Assembly (NCBI RefSeq): GCF_048544455.1 | Contig: NC_133536.1 | Location: forward strand, 170,582,325 to 170,646,324 | DNA: 64,000 nucleotides | Direction of reading: 5' to 3' | From: Silene latifolia | Lineage: Eukaryota; Streptophyta; Magnoliopsida; Caryophyllales; Caryophyllaceae | Part shown: piece by piece, positions 21,681 through 32,222 of the stretch | Layout of the letters: the number at the start of each line of letters is the position of its first letter | Numbering within the stretch: position 1 is the first letter of the stretch | Notes under the pieces: model-generated | What the model saw: only the letters and a program-made list of their open reading frames with translations | Database searches by the model: none | What the model was told of the DNA's origin: nothing | Program-made: the position numbers and the translations under genes

Positions 21681-22457
21681 CTTGGAAACTGGATAAGAGA
21701 TCGGCGACTAATCAAAACACGATCGACCATTCTATCACACTTGCTAAAAGAGGAAAAGCTTTGACTCGTGAAGTGGGTGTGTGCCACTTGTGTTGAGTGA
21801 GTTTTGAAGAAAGACAAGGTCTTTGAAAATGTGTGTCCTAGTCAACTGTAGTGTAGTTGTAGGAGTGGAGTCGAAGTGAGGTTTTGAAATGGGCTTGTGG
21901 CCCGAATTTTGACGCGACAAACGGACAGAGTTTTGACCGGATTTTTGCGCTAATTAAAGGCCTATTTCGAAATTCTTGTTTGAAAATAAGGATTTTGATT
22001 TTTTTGAAAATTCGTCATGGTTTTGTTTAGAAGTGGTGACCACGTAAGGTTTACACATTTATACAAGCATTATAACGGGATGCTAAGTGCATTTAAAAGG
22101 GTTTTGGTTTAACGGGTGGGTTGCCATACCGAACCATCAAACCCGAAGTCTGTGGAGAGGCTCGTGCCAAACAAGAGTAAGGCCGATTCCTAGTCCATTT
22201 CCTCAAGTAGTGAAGGCCCTTGATACAAACAAGAGTAAGCATCATGGTATGGATGACGTCAATCGCTATCCATCCTTAGGCCCAAATAAGAATTAGGACC
22301 GTTTAGACGGGACGATTGGTCGAATGGGTTGGGTTGGGCCTAGGAAGGCCGAATAAACGATCTAGGAAGACCGAGTTATGAAAACCGACAATTGTCTTGT
22401 ACAAATTCATTCCCTAACCTTGTTCGAGTTTCACCCTAGCTACACGTAAGTGTATTA
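21681..22457 (-). other. Tat leader between PBS and gag
   Basis: About 780 bp with no gene seen. This is the untranslated leader of the element (read on the minus strand), with no extra ORF upstream of gag such as some Ogre elements have. Confidence 0.6.
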
Positions 22458-22475
22458 TCCCCAGCGGAGTCGCCA
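22458..22475 (-). promoter_or_regulatory. Primer binding site of the Tat element
   Basis: The minus strand reads TGGCGACTCCGCTGGGGA three bases inside the 5' LTR. It begins TGG as a site complementary to a tRNA 3' end (…CCA) should. Ogre-type elements use tRNA-Arg, and that assignment here is by analogy. Confidence 0.75.
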
Positions 22476-23216
22476 AACTGTGGACAGCGGGCCGCCCACG
22501 GGGGCACTTGGTGAGAAACGGGGACAAGCGTTTGCATTTTGTATGGAGTCGCCACCAATTTTTATAGGAAATTGGAACCGTTCGAATACCTCGTGTCATG
22601 TCAAGACACAAAGTAGTGACATGAACACTAAGCAATCGTTACCCTTAGCATTCTATGTCTAGAATGACTCTCGTGGATGCCAATGAACACGGGTGCTCAC
22701 GGAGATCTGGAGTAAGGGGTGAGGGTACGTATTAGGAAGCTCTTTTGATCGAACACCTAATCCCGCCCGCCTCGATAGCGGCCTCTACTAATGATTAGGG
22801 AAGTTATCTATACTCGATATATCGTCGGTTATATGCATGCAATGCAACATCCATTGTTTTGATCCTAGCATGTGAAGAATTAACTAAGTCGGTTGACACG
22901 TAATTTAGCATACAATTGGGTCGAAGTAGGATTTAATGTTGATTTACATGTGAGAACATACAAGCAATAAAAGCAATACAATAATTATAAATTACAATAA
23001 AGGAAATTACATTAATTACAACGGATAGGCGATTTATGTCGAAAATACCGCTAAAACGGACAATTTGAGAAAAAGGAACATAAAAGAATTAACGAAGAAT
23101 TAAATAAATAGACGAACAGAAATTAGCGTGATAATACGGATAATAGTTAATTAATATGTAAACTAATTAAACTACGCCAAGGCAGAAACGGAGTTCAGAG
23201 ACAGAACTCAACCAGG

Positions 23217-23276
23217 AACAGGCGCAGCAGAGCTGCGTCCCTTGGAAGAGGCGCAGCAGACGCTGCGTCTGTTCCT
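23217..23276. repeat. GC-rich paired 30-bp module, 5' LTR copy 1
   Basis: This is the counterpart of 6,300-6,360 and a near-perfect two-unit form with GCAGCAGAGCTGC in the first unit. Confidence 0.8.
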
Positions 23277-23836
23277 TGGCTCAGTTCTGGCTGTGAAGCC
23301 GTAATTGCAAGCCGTTAATGTCGATTGGTGATTTAAAGGATTAATTGATGATATTTACTCGGATGAAAGTGATTAGCATGTTATTTAACACATGAATGGG
23401 TCATAAAAACAGTAAAATATGGATGAGACGGATACAAACGGATTAATTACAAGAAGGAACGATGTTAATGAATGAGTCCTCTATTGAAATCAATTAACTA
23501 GGTTAGATATGATGATATATGACGAATATACAATGAACATGTGAATAAACAGATGAAAACTATATCGAAGGCGAATTCCAGAAACCCAATATGAACAAAT
23601 TGAATCTCTAAAATCCGGGTTCGAATTTAATGACGAAAAACCCGCAAATATGAATTAATTGGGATTTAAGTCGGATTTGAATAATTAAAACACATTAATG
23701 AATGAATAATTATACATATGAATTATATGCGATTATGACGAAGAATTAAAGAACAAATATATGAAAACAAATAAGGAAGACGGAATTACAGAGGACGAAG
23801 GAAGAAGAAAAGAAGCAGGAACTGTGGCGGCCTCAC

Positions 23837-23896
23837 GAAGAGGCGCAGCAGGAACTGCGCTCCTTCGAAGAGGCGCAGCAGTTGCTGCGTCTTTTC
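23837..23896. repeat. GC-rich paired 30-bp module, 5' LTR copy 2
   Basis: This is the counterpart of 6,917-6,981. Both units are regular here (GAAGAGGCGCAGCAG, then CTGCG), so the other LTR carries the derived form or an error. Confidence 0.8.
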
Positions 23897-24333
23897 TCGA
23901 CGTCTGTCTACTGGAAACGCAAAAACAGGTTTTAACAAAGGGTTTTTAGAAATCGATTTCAACGGTATTTTCGACATAAACCTTACAATGATGATACGAT
24001 AAATAAAAATACAGTAAATAAAGAGAATTATACACCCTCAGACTTACATGTTGACGAAACGAGATGAACTAAGATATCGACTAGTGAATGCTCGACGCGA
24101 ATGCAAAGAGAGTGCCCTCGTAAGAGGAAAACGATTGATTAATTAAGTTGATTATTGTGTAGTTGGTCAAATTGGTCGGTCATGCAACGGAGAGGCTGGT
24201 ACCCGGAAAGATCCGAGCTTACGTGGTCGGAAGTCCAAGCACGTAGGCGCCAATTAGCAAGAACGAAGTCTAGAATGCAAAGGGAGAAGAGAAGGGCGGA
24301 CACTCGCGTGAGAAATATGAGGAACGAAAGCTC

Positions 24334-24353
24334 CTATTTATACTAATCACGTG
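24334..24353 (-). promoter_or_regulatory. LTR core promoter of the Tat element
   Basis: The minus strand has CACGTG (24,348-24,353) then TATAAATAG (24,334-24,342). As this is the 5' LTR, these should direct the genomic transcript toward gag. Assigned from motif and orientation only. Confidence 0.6.
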
Positions 24354-24439
24354 AAGGAATAGGGTTTCGGAGACTCTTTGGAAGTGAATCTCGGAAAGAT
24401 ATGAAAAAGATACGTAAATCATGCAAAGAAGGGCCTGGG

Positions 24440-24500
24440 AAAAGGCGCAGCAGCCCATCAAGCGTCCCTTGGAAGAGGCGCGACTGCTGCGTCTATTCCC
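24440..24500. repeat. GC-rich paired 30-bp module, 5' LTR copy 3
   Basis: This is the counterpart of 7,527-7,588, with small indels between the two. It lies about 90 bp upstream of the LTR TATA box. Confidence 0.75.
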
Positions 24501-24897
24501 AGGAGGTTTCCTCCTGCTGAAGAAAGATTTCCGCGTTTGAGTTATGGTAGGACGGAAATAATTCGATTATCTTATGAATATTACGGGATATTATTTGCCA
24601 AAAGATAAAATTTATAAAATATGGAATAGAAATATCCGGAACATTCCGAATATTCGACTCGGGATTTAACAGATTATCGAAAAAATGGAGACGGTTTTTG
24701 ACCCGACTCGAATGCACTCTAATTACTGCCAAAACGACCGTATCAGGACGTAGATGACAACTAAGAGGTTGACATTAATATTTGAGCAAACACTTGACGA
24801 TAATCTTACGAACTGTCACAAATCGTTCCGCGAATCAAACATGCGGCCCAATCATCACCGGGTGGTTTGCGGGAAGTGCAGAAACGAGGTGTCTACA

Positions 24898-24902
24898 GTG
24901 AT
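24898..24902. repeat. Target-site duplication GTGAT, right copy (Tat element)
   Basis: Identical to 5,557-5,561. From here the interrupted copia element continues. Confidence 0.95.
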
Positions 24903-24914
24903 GCACACTTGTCG

Positions 24915-24930
24915 AGGACAAGTGGGAGAT
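24915..24930 (+). promoter_or_regulatory. Polypurine tract of the copia element
   Basis: The purine-rich AGGACAAGTGGGAGAT directly precedes the TGTTGG start of the 3' LTR. This is the usual plant copia PPT layout. Confidence 0.75.
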
Positions 24931-26188
24931 TGTTGGAATAAGTGTCCTCCGACAATAATGTGATCACAATTGTCGATCATGATGATCACATGTTTAAATC
25001 TCATTTTAAGAATACATGTGGGATGTAATATTTTACAGTCAACTGGTCCACACATATCAGTAATGATTGGCTGACTAGAGTTTGACATTACTATCGTGCG
25101 ACGGTGGTGATCAGTTGATCCCCTTAGGTCATACCTATAGGGAAATACTCTTAATTGATTATTTAATTAATCGTATGCCGATACGAGTTAATTAAATTGC
25201 ATAAAGTTGACGGATGATTTGTGAGTAAAATTAACGTGTCTTATTATAATTCGATTAAATTAGATACGGTCTAAGTAATCGAATTGTTTTATTACTTAGA
25301 TAAAATTATTGTTTACGAAACAATTGAAATTGAATGAATAATTTATTATAAATACAAGACGTTGTAATTTATAATTTGATAAACCGTTTTGGTACAAGTA
25401 ATTACGAATTACTAGTCGATTTTGTATATGACATATTTTATTAGTATGTTGATTTTTAATATGTTAAAAATACATTACAATTTCACGTGTCAAGTAACAT
25501 GTCACATATGTCACAATTGACAAATGACAAAATATATGTACCGGTTTTGGAGGGGATTATGGTTGAAATTGTGTTAATTATTTTAAATAAGAAAACACAA
25601 TGATTAAACCTTACTTGTAGCCATGCAAACCTAGTTTATCTTGAGAAGAACACAAGCTCATGCATTGACCCCTTTTTTCCCCCTCCCCACCGGTTTTCTA
25701 GAGGAGAAATATTAAGGGTTTTTCCTCTCAATTATTCATAATCTTATATAGAATAATTTCTAGTGTAAGAAATTATTATTCTCTCTACAACTTATGAAAC
25801 ATTTTAGAGAAATAAAAACCTCACAAATTGCTCCTCTCTTGACCGAAATATTCAAGAGAAAATACAAATTATTTTTGTGTCAAATTTTAAGTAAGACTAA
25901 TATTATTACTAGTTCATAATAATATTGGTTATTAAGGGTATTCCTTGGGTATATGCTTTTGGGAGAGGTTCTAATTTGAACCTTGTTCATCCATTGTTGG
26001 AAAGCTCAAGAACTAACAAGTAGGAGATCTTGTTGGTGCCCAAAATCCGAAACATCAATGTAAGAAGTGACGGTTTCTTCTCTAATCTTGTTTTAGTTTG
26101 CATACATAAGATCTTATATTTATTTTACGACTAAATAAATTTATACATATATGAATATGTATACTAATGAGATTACTGAATTCTAACA
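24931..26188 (+). repeat. 3' LTR of the copia element
   Basis: 1,258 bp from TGTTGGAATAAG to TTCTAACA, with nearly perfect inverted termini. It has a TATAAATA box at 25,347-25,354 and a transcript-like T/A-rich downstream half. The partner LTR lies left of the window, so its age cannot be judged. The five bases after it (GAGAC) are the expected target duplication but cannot be compared. Confidence 0.8.
25347..25354 (+). promoter_or_regulatory. TATA box in the copia 3' LTR
   Basis: TATAAATA lies about 417 bp into the LTR on the coding strand, a reasonable U3/R boundary for a 1.26-kb LTR. Confidence 0.45.
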
Positions 26189-26212
26189 GAGACGACCATA
26201 ATAGAGCTGGAT

Positions 26213-26640
26213 TTATTCCGTGGAGCCCGGTTTGCAGGCGATAATATCAACAGTTATTTGATAAAGACGAGAGGCATTACCAATGGCGAATCGCTGCTTG
26301 AGTTCGTCCCAAAGATTCTTGGCGATATTGTTGAACAAAATAGTAGATCGTAAGTATTTTTCGATGGTGTTCATAATCCATGTGACCACCTGGCATTGAC
26401 CGCCCACCAGGATTGAATTTCGTCCGAGGAAGCAGCAGGTTGCTTGAGCGTGCCATCGATGAAGCCAACCTTATTCTTAGCGAGAAGCGCTAATTGCATA
26501 GATCGTGCCCATTCATCGTAGTTTGGTCCTTCAAGAACTACTTGATGGATGCGAAGACCCGGACTATCTGACTGGTAAAGCACATAAGGAGACGAAGATT
26601 TCAAAGCATCGTCATTCTTTTTATTATTATTAGGGGCCAT
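26213..26640 (-). pseudogene. copia gag remnant (second, minus-strand copia element)
   Basis: The minus strand encodes a gag start M-A-P-N-N-N-K-K-N with Y-V-L-Y-Q-S-D-S-P-G, then Y-D-E-W-A-R-S-M-Q-L-A-L-L-A-K-N-K. This is the N-terminal gag domain of copia elements of the UBN2_3/Retrotran_gag_3 kind. After a frameshift near 26,390 the match continues (W-D-E-L-K-Q-R-F). The fragment is cut off close to the end of the + strand copia LTR at 26,188. The + strand element therefore probably inserted into this older copy. Confidence 0.75.
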
Positions 26641-26680
26641 GATAGCCGAAAAAAAAAATTAAAGAGGAAAAATTTAACCT

Positions 26681-26692
26681 AGCTTGATACCA
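26681..26692 (-). promoter_or_regulatory. tRNA-iMet type primer binding site of the minus-strand copia remnant
   Basis: The minus strand reads TGGTATCAAGCT directly next to the LTR end. TGGTATCA is the usual initiator-methionine tRNA complement in plant copia elements. Confidence 0.65.
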
Positions 26693-26951
26693 TGTTAAGG
26701 AAATAGTTTTGGGAAAGATTGATCTATTCATTCAATAGGAAAACGTATACATATATACATCAATGTCTTGCGGAATAAGACTTGCGAAAATAAGGAAAGA
26801 AATACACGATATTCCTAAATACAATATATGGACCAAAACCGAGTGAGAGCAAGATCCCGTAAATCTCGAGTTTCCTAATAAAACCCGGTCAAATTTTCGT
26901 TAGAAGATCCACTTCTCGACTTGAGAAATTTGAGAAGGATGGGAAGAAACA
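26693..26951 (-). repeat. Probable short LTR of the minus-strand copia remnant
   Basis: Starts TGTTAAGG on the + strand beside the PBS. The far end is not clear and is placed provisionally at the CA near 26,951. Short LTRs of this size occur in several plant copia lineages. Confidence 0.4.
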
Positions 26952-27147
26952 GGCCATATTTTGTATGGTAAAATACTAAAACATAAATTTATACATCAAT
27001 GGTTGAGGCGTTCTTACAAAATTTTAACTTTCAGATATAATTTATTTTTGTTTGCTCGTTCGTATAATCAATATTTTTCAATTAAAGATCAATAAATACT
27101 CCTAATTAAGATGAATAAAATATACACACAAGAAAAGTATTATGACC

Positions 27148-27595
27148 CAGACGTAGAGGTGGCAATCGGGTCAGTCGTGTTAGGTTTGGATCGGGTCATA
27201 TCGAGTTCGGGTCATATCGGATCAGCTATCCTTTCGGGTCGAGTCGAGTTCGGGTCAGATGATGTATCGGGTCGGGTCGGGTTTGCGTCATTATCGAGTC
27301 TAATTATTTTATCGCATTAATGCAATTTGAACCATTAAAATTAGTTTTTGGACCATTATTTGGTTTAAGTCAAACGTATCAAACTAACACTAATCACTTT
27401 CATTTTAATCAATATTAAGCTTAATAATAATTTGGTCATCAATTTTATCGGGTCAATGTCAGGTCGGATCGGGTCAGGTTCGGGTTCAGGTCACTGATTA
27501 TCGGGTCGTGTCGGGTTACGGTTCGAGTCGGGTCGGGTTGCAATATTTTCGGGTTCAGTCGAGTCGGGTTTGGGTTGGGTCAGACTTGCTAGTTC
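27148..27595. repeat. GGGTC/GGGTT-rich degenerate repeat
   Basis: Two blocks (about 27,160-27,300 and 27,430-27,590) of irregularly repeated CGGGTCGGGT and GGGTTCGGGTC surround an AT-rich core. Such tracts are widespread non-coding repeats in plant genomes. The short open frame inside it is a by-product of the repeat. Confidence 0.6.
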
Positions 27596-29979
27596 TACCG
27601 TGAGGGTAAACTTTGGTAAAATTTTCAAGGCACTCTTCAAACCTCCCAAAGAATAATCTTGTGGGTTGTTTATGGATGGAGGGCTGAGGCTATACTTCGA
27701 GTCTGTTATTTTTAGATAGCTAACCTTATATACGTAGTTTGCAGACTATTACGTATTCTGAGGATTTACTCAGTGCATATTAAAAGTAGCGGCTGCATAT
27801 CCCTGGTCAACCAAAAAAAGTACGGAGTATTATGCAAGTGGTATGGCTGTGAAAGGATGACGGAAGACGTCGTTATGTATTAAGCATAAATTGTAGAATT
27901 TGGAATGGGGCGGTTTGGTCGGTCTACGTAGGCCGGCATTTCGACCCCTTAAAAAGGAATATTTATGTCCCACCTTGATTTATCATTTATTAATATTGTT
28001 AACAATTTAAATTACTAGAGTATTTCTTCTTATTAATATTGTCAACTAAGTTGTACTCGTTTGTCAAAAACTAAGTTGTACTCCCTAATTTTTATGTTAA
28101 TCTACAATTCTAGCTTTGACCAAATGACCAACATAAGTGCTTTTCTCCCTTCGCTTATTAATTCATATGCATGAGAACACACACAAAAAAGAATCTTGAC
28201 TTCTTGATAGCTACATTATAATTTAACATTAGGATATCTTCATTGATAATGTTGCTCTTAAAGCAAATATTGCACTCCAAAATCCATTAAGATAGGCTAT
28301 ATGTATAATCACAATTGTTTTTGCCATATATAATCCTATCGACAGTTATGTATAATCAACGAAGGAAGTTGATCTCCGTTGTAAAGGGGTTGATTCTCTA
28401 ATAGATCAGAGTTGGTTGCAAAAAGAAGCGATGGTAGAATCATTTTTTCTCTCTTCTAATTTATATATTTCATTCTTTAATATTTTAATTAAAGATAAAC
28501 AAATGATTAGGATGGAGGTAATACAACCATGATCATTTATTGAGTTTCTTCACAGAGCCTATGAGCAACTAAAAGTTTAAAACTTCGAAAACTTTGTGAA
28601 TGAGTTCAATAAAAAATGTCGCTTGTATTTCAATTCAAACTAATAATATAGTCGCCTAACTATTCTTATGATTTCCTCTAGACTTTAAATTTGTTTGAAA
28701 GCTTGACAATTAAAAGTGATAATAAGGAAATATCAGAAAAGCTTTCAAACAAATTATACTCCTAAAAATCAGACATTTGTTTACAAAATTGTCAATTTGT
28801 TGCTAAAAAAAATACTAAATCTGAATTTAATTGTCATATCAAATTACCTAGCTAGATTCTCAAAAATCAAGAAGATTAACCCCAGCTTGTCAACACTCAA
28901 TTTTCAATGTACTAAACTAGTAATCAATATCCACCTAATCAAACAATTTTTCAAAACAAGTAATTAACTATTTTAATGAATCACAACCAACAAATTTGAC
29001 AATACATAACCAATGGAATAACACAAATTCTTGTTTGTGACGGCACATATCCGTCACTTACCATTTTACCTCACAAAGTACCCACTTTTTCTCTCTCTGC
29101 AACACTATTCATGTGGTTCCCTTTCTCCACTAACTCATTTTGTTACCATTTTAACTCACAAAATATCCGCCACAAATGATAACCCGTCACAAGGGAGACC
29201 AATTGATGGAATAAATGAATAATGGCAAGACAAAAACAATTTAGAGAATAGTGAGGAAAGTACTCAAAATCAGAAATTAATGAAAGCAAATGAAAAACAC
29301 AAGGACAATGACAAGAAAATTGTGTAACGCGACAGACGACAGCTAACAAAACGCCAGTACGTACCGCCACGGTAAATTTCTTCATTTCCCCCCTCACTTT
29401 TTGAGATTCCGATTTCATTGTCCTGGGTCCTACCACTTTCTCACATTACAAATTCTCGTATAAAATCGTCTCATATTTTATTCAATCGTTTTCCGTATAC
29501 ACCTTTATCAACTACAACCGTAATATAAATACGAGTAGCATTTTTAACCATTAAGAGTACGGTAAATCAGTAATATAAATTATCATGAAACTATTTCGAC
29601 CAAAAGTTTAATCTGATGGTTAGAGTTCTAGGATCGGTTTTATACTCTAACACACCACCTCAACGACATGCATCCCCATATCTGGTGTTAATATTACACT
29701 TTACAATTGAGACATGTGAGATCTTGGTCACAAAACCATCTAAATTAAAAGTTTAAACAGATGATTGAAATCCTAATAGCGATTTTATACTTTTAACATA
29801 AACAACATTTTATTAATAAGTATACGTATTTTCTGCAATAATATAAGTAAAACCGTCTTTGAAAAATTAAAAGGATTTCCGGCCCCACAATTCGCACCTC
29901 TATTTTGTGTTATATTTGAGGTTTTGACGCAACCCCTCAACCTCAATCTCTCTATCATTCCTACTCAACTCCCCATTTT
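27596..29979. other. Intergenic DNA upstream of the coiled-coil gene
   Basis: No gene is seen. The stretch is AT-rich, with small direct repeats such as AAAGTTTAA(T/A)C(T/A)GATG near 29,605 and a diverged copy near 29,750. A pyrimidine-rich stretch (29,930-29,990) may mark the start of the coiled-coil transcript. Confidence 0.5.
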
Positions 29980-30055
29980 CTGCCGAAAGCTAAATAACAT
30001 TATATTTGTAGCACCACCAAAAAAAGAAAAAGAAATTCAGTTCTTGGTATACAAG

Positions 30056-32205
30056 GTATATTCTTCTCAATCACCATGATTCTCGTATATATGTTTACCC
30101 TTTTAAGTTTAATCACTGAATTTACTGTTTTTTATTTGATTTTTTATATGTTTATTTTTATCTTCTGATGATCGTTCATGGAGATACATGTATGATGTAT
30201 ATGAACTTTTGATCTTTCACACTACTCTGAATTTTGTGTGTAAACAAATATTACTCCGTAATTTTGGTATACTATGATCATCTACCAACCATTCAATGCT
30301 ACAGAGAAAGCCGCCTGTGATCTTAATTTATTTAGGATCGGCTAACACGAATCAATTCAAAAGCCAGTAGCCGGTTTGAAATTTTAAACAAAATTGAAGA
30401 GGCTAGTTTTCATTTTATTTGTATCATTTGAAATTTCTTTTGGCCTTATATTACAACTGCTGTTATAGTTTATTAACTGTGTTTATAAGGGCACAGTCGA
30501 TAGCAGTATTTACTGTTTGACTGTTGAATGTAGTCTATCATGATTTATTGGCCTTTACTGTTGTAAACTCTTGGTGTTTTTTTGGGTGTAAGAAGTAACG
30601 CTTAATTGCTTATGTAAAAATGTACTCTCGAAATCATTTTCATACGTTTGTTCAAATTATGTGAAAGGAATGTTAAACAGACGTATGAAAATAACTCGAA
30701 ACAATGAAGTATGATACTATAAAGTATTAATTAGATTTTTTGTTTTTGAAAAATCATTAGAAGTTTCTTTGATTCTAAGTGTATCACATCTTGGAGTAGT
30801 CAGCCAAGGTTTGAACTATTGACCTTACATTTGAACTATTACCGTAGGCCGTAACTTTACCTAACAAACTCTATATTAAAACTTCTTCAGAACTACGTCG
30901 AAATAAGTTATTTAAGTGAATTATAAGCGATTTTTAACGAATTTGGGTAAGTCTGTGTGACGTTCTTTGTTCTTGGTCATTGAATAGATTTTTTTATCAA
31001 AGTACTTTTATCATTCTAGTATCTCACTTTAGTTAGTGTGGTTAGGCTTTATCTAAGCAGAAAAATCAGTTCCTACCAAACACTGAAAATTAATAAAAAG
31101 AGCATCTTAGAAAATGATGGGTGTAAGCACGCAATTGTGGAAATCATGACCAAGGTGAGAATGAATTGCATTAAAGGGAGTGGTGCTGAGTTTATGTCCA
31201 AAGAAAGGACCCTCTTACCAAACTTTTCCTTTCTTAATTTTGTTTTCTAATAATAAGGTTGTGTATACTGTATACTATACTAGTCTACTATGCATAGCAT
31301 ACATAGCATGACTTGGACTCGTGGCCTGAGTTTGAAACCCATTTTGACATAAAACTAGGGATGTAGAGGGTGAATAAGTTGGCAATTAAAAGTATCCGAT
31401 ATGGGTGTCTGTTCAAGTGTCTGACTCGGCCATTTTTTATGGAAAATATGCATATTTTGGCTTAAAATGAAGTGTCGAAGTGTCATGCCCATGTCTGTAT
31501 GTCTGAGTGTCGAGTGTTGGACACGGGTACGTGGGGGAATTAGAAGAGTCGGAGTAACAAATTTAGATTAGCCGAAGAAGACAATAAAATTATTCTGGGT
31601 GAACTAGAAACCAAATGTATGAGTTTAGATCTACTAGTATTATTGAGGACAAATTTAGATTCAGATTATTATTGAGTAAAATGAATAAAATAATCATGAT
31701 AAACTTTCGGCTGATCTAAACAACAGTCAGCATTCAGCAGTAGCTAATCTTGCTGACTTGTCCCCCATGTCTTTTCCTTAACAACCAACAAAGTGAAGCA
31801 TGAGATGTAAAAGTAAGCCTACAATGATTCTCTTTATACTACTTAAAATATTGTGGGCTGCAATTGACAGCAGGATAAAGCTTTTTAAATTCTGTAGGTT
31901 TTTCTACAGTTTATATTTGTTGCATCAATTCATTAGCATTACCCTTCAGAATTTAGATTAGATTGCTTAAATTACACTCTGAAGTTTGTGTTATTGTCGG
32001 AATTAACAAGAAAATTGGTCTTTTTAATTCGCCTGTGCGTTGTTTAGATGAAAGTGTTCGAGTTTCACTGTTTCTTGTAGCGCCCTTTCCCATTGTAGGT
32101 TGGAAGTTGGAACCCACCCTCGCATTCTTTCCCCTTTATACTTTTCAACTTGTTCGTTGAGATAGTAGATTTTTTTACATTTGCTTACTAAGTCTTGTAC
32201 CTCAG
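30056..32205 (+). other. Probable intron in the 5' untranslated region of the coiled-coil gene
   Basis: A donor ACAAG|GTATAT at 30,056 and an acceptor ACCTCAG at 32,205 (or TTTCAG at 32,212) bracket 2.1 kb with no credible gene. The start codon follows at 32,223. Long leader introns are common in housekeeping plant genes. The first-exon boundary is a guess from motif and position. Near 31,400-31,530 there is a diverged stretch of the GTGTC/GGACACG type that also occurs at 40,644-41,128. Confidence 0.4.
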
Positions 32206-32222
32206 GTTTCAGATAATTAGAT

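Larger units (their letters stand above)
5562..24897 (-). mobile_element. Tat-lineage Ty3/gypsy retrotransposon (Retand/Ogre-like), 19.3 kb, with two antisense genes
   Basis: Both LTRs, PBS, PPT and a perfect 5-bp duplication are present. Transcribed on the minus strand, the order is 5' LTR (24,897-22,479), PBS, gag (21,680-19,977), protease, RT, RNase H, archaeal-type RNase H, integrase (to 14,924), about 7 kb with two opposite-strand genes, PPT and 3' LTR (7,988-5,562). The second RNase H and the long extra-gene region between integrase and 3' LTR are hallmarks of the Tat clade (Ogre, Retand, Grande). Gag is open, but protease and RT carry a frameshift each plus in-frame stops, so this copy is probably not autonomous. 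The LTRs are very similar, so insertion was fairly recent. Confidence 0.93.
22479..24897 (-). repeat. LTR of the Tat element (5' LTR in element orientation)
   Basis: This 2,419-bp repeat pairs with 5,562-7,988. It begins TGTGGACA and ends TGTCTACA on the + strand, so both ends carry the TGT...ACA inverted termini. It contains three GC-rich modules (23,217; 23,837; 24,440) and the core promoter on the minus strand. Confidence 0.93.
1..26188 (+). mobile_element. Ty1/copia LTR retrotransposon, left-truncated by window, interrupted by a nested Tat element
   Basis: Coding order protease, integrase, RT, RNase H (1,271-4,770) identifies Ty1/copia. The 5' LTR and PBS lie outside the window. The 3' non-coding region is interrupted at 5,561 by a 19.3-kb Ty3/gypsy element. 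The copia sequence resumes at 24,898, reaches a purine-rich tract (24,915-24,930) and then a 1,258-bp 3' LTR (24,931-26,188) with TGTTGGAA...TTCTAACA ends. The split is supported by the GTGAT duplication on both sides of the intruder. The element cannot make an intact polyprotein because of a nonsense codon and a frameshift in pol. The lineage inside copia is not determined. Confidence 0.88.

Noticed and set aside
27148..27595. GGGTC/GGGTT tract as interstitial telomere repeat
   Set aside because: The plant telomere unit is TTTAGGG. This tract lacks it and has irregular spacing.
28716..28967. 83-codon frame in the intergenic region
   Set aside because: AT-rich chance frame with no domain and no splice or promoter context.
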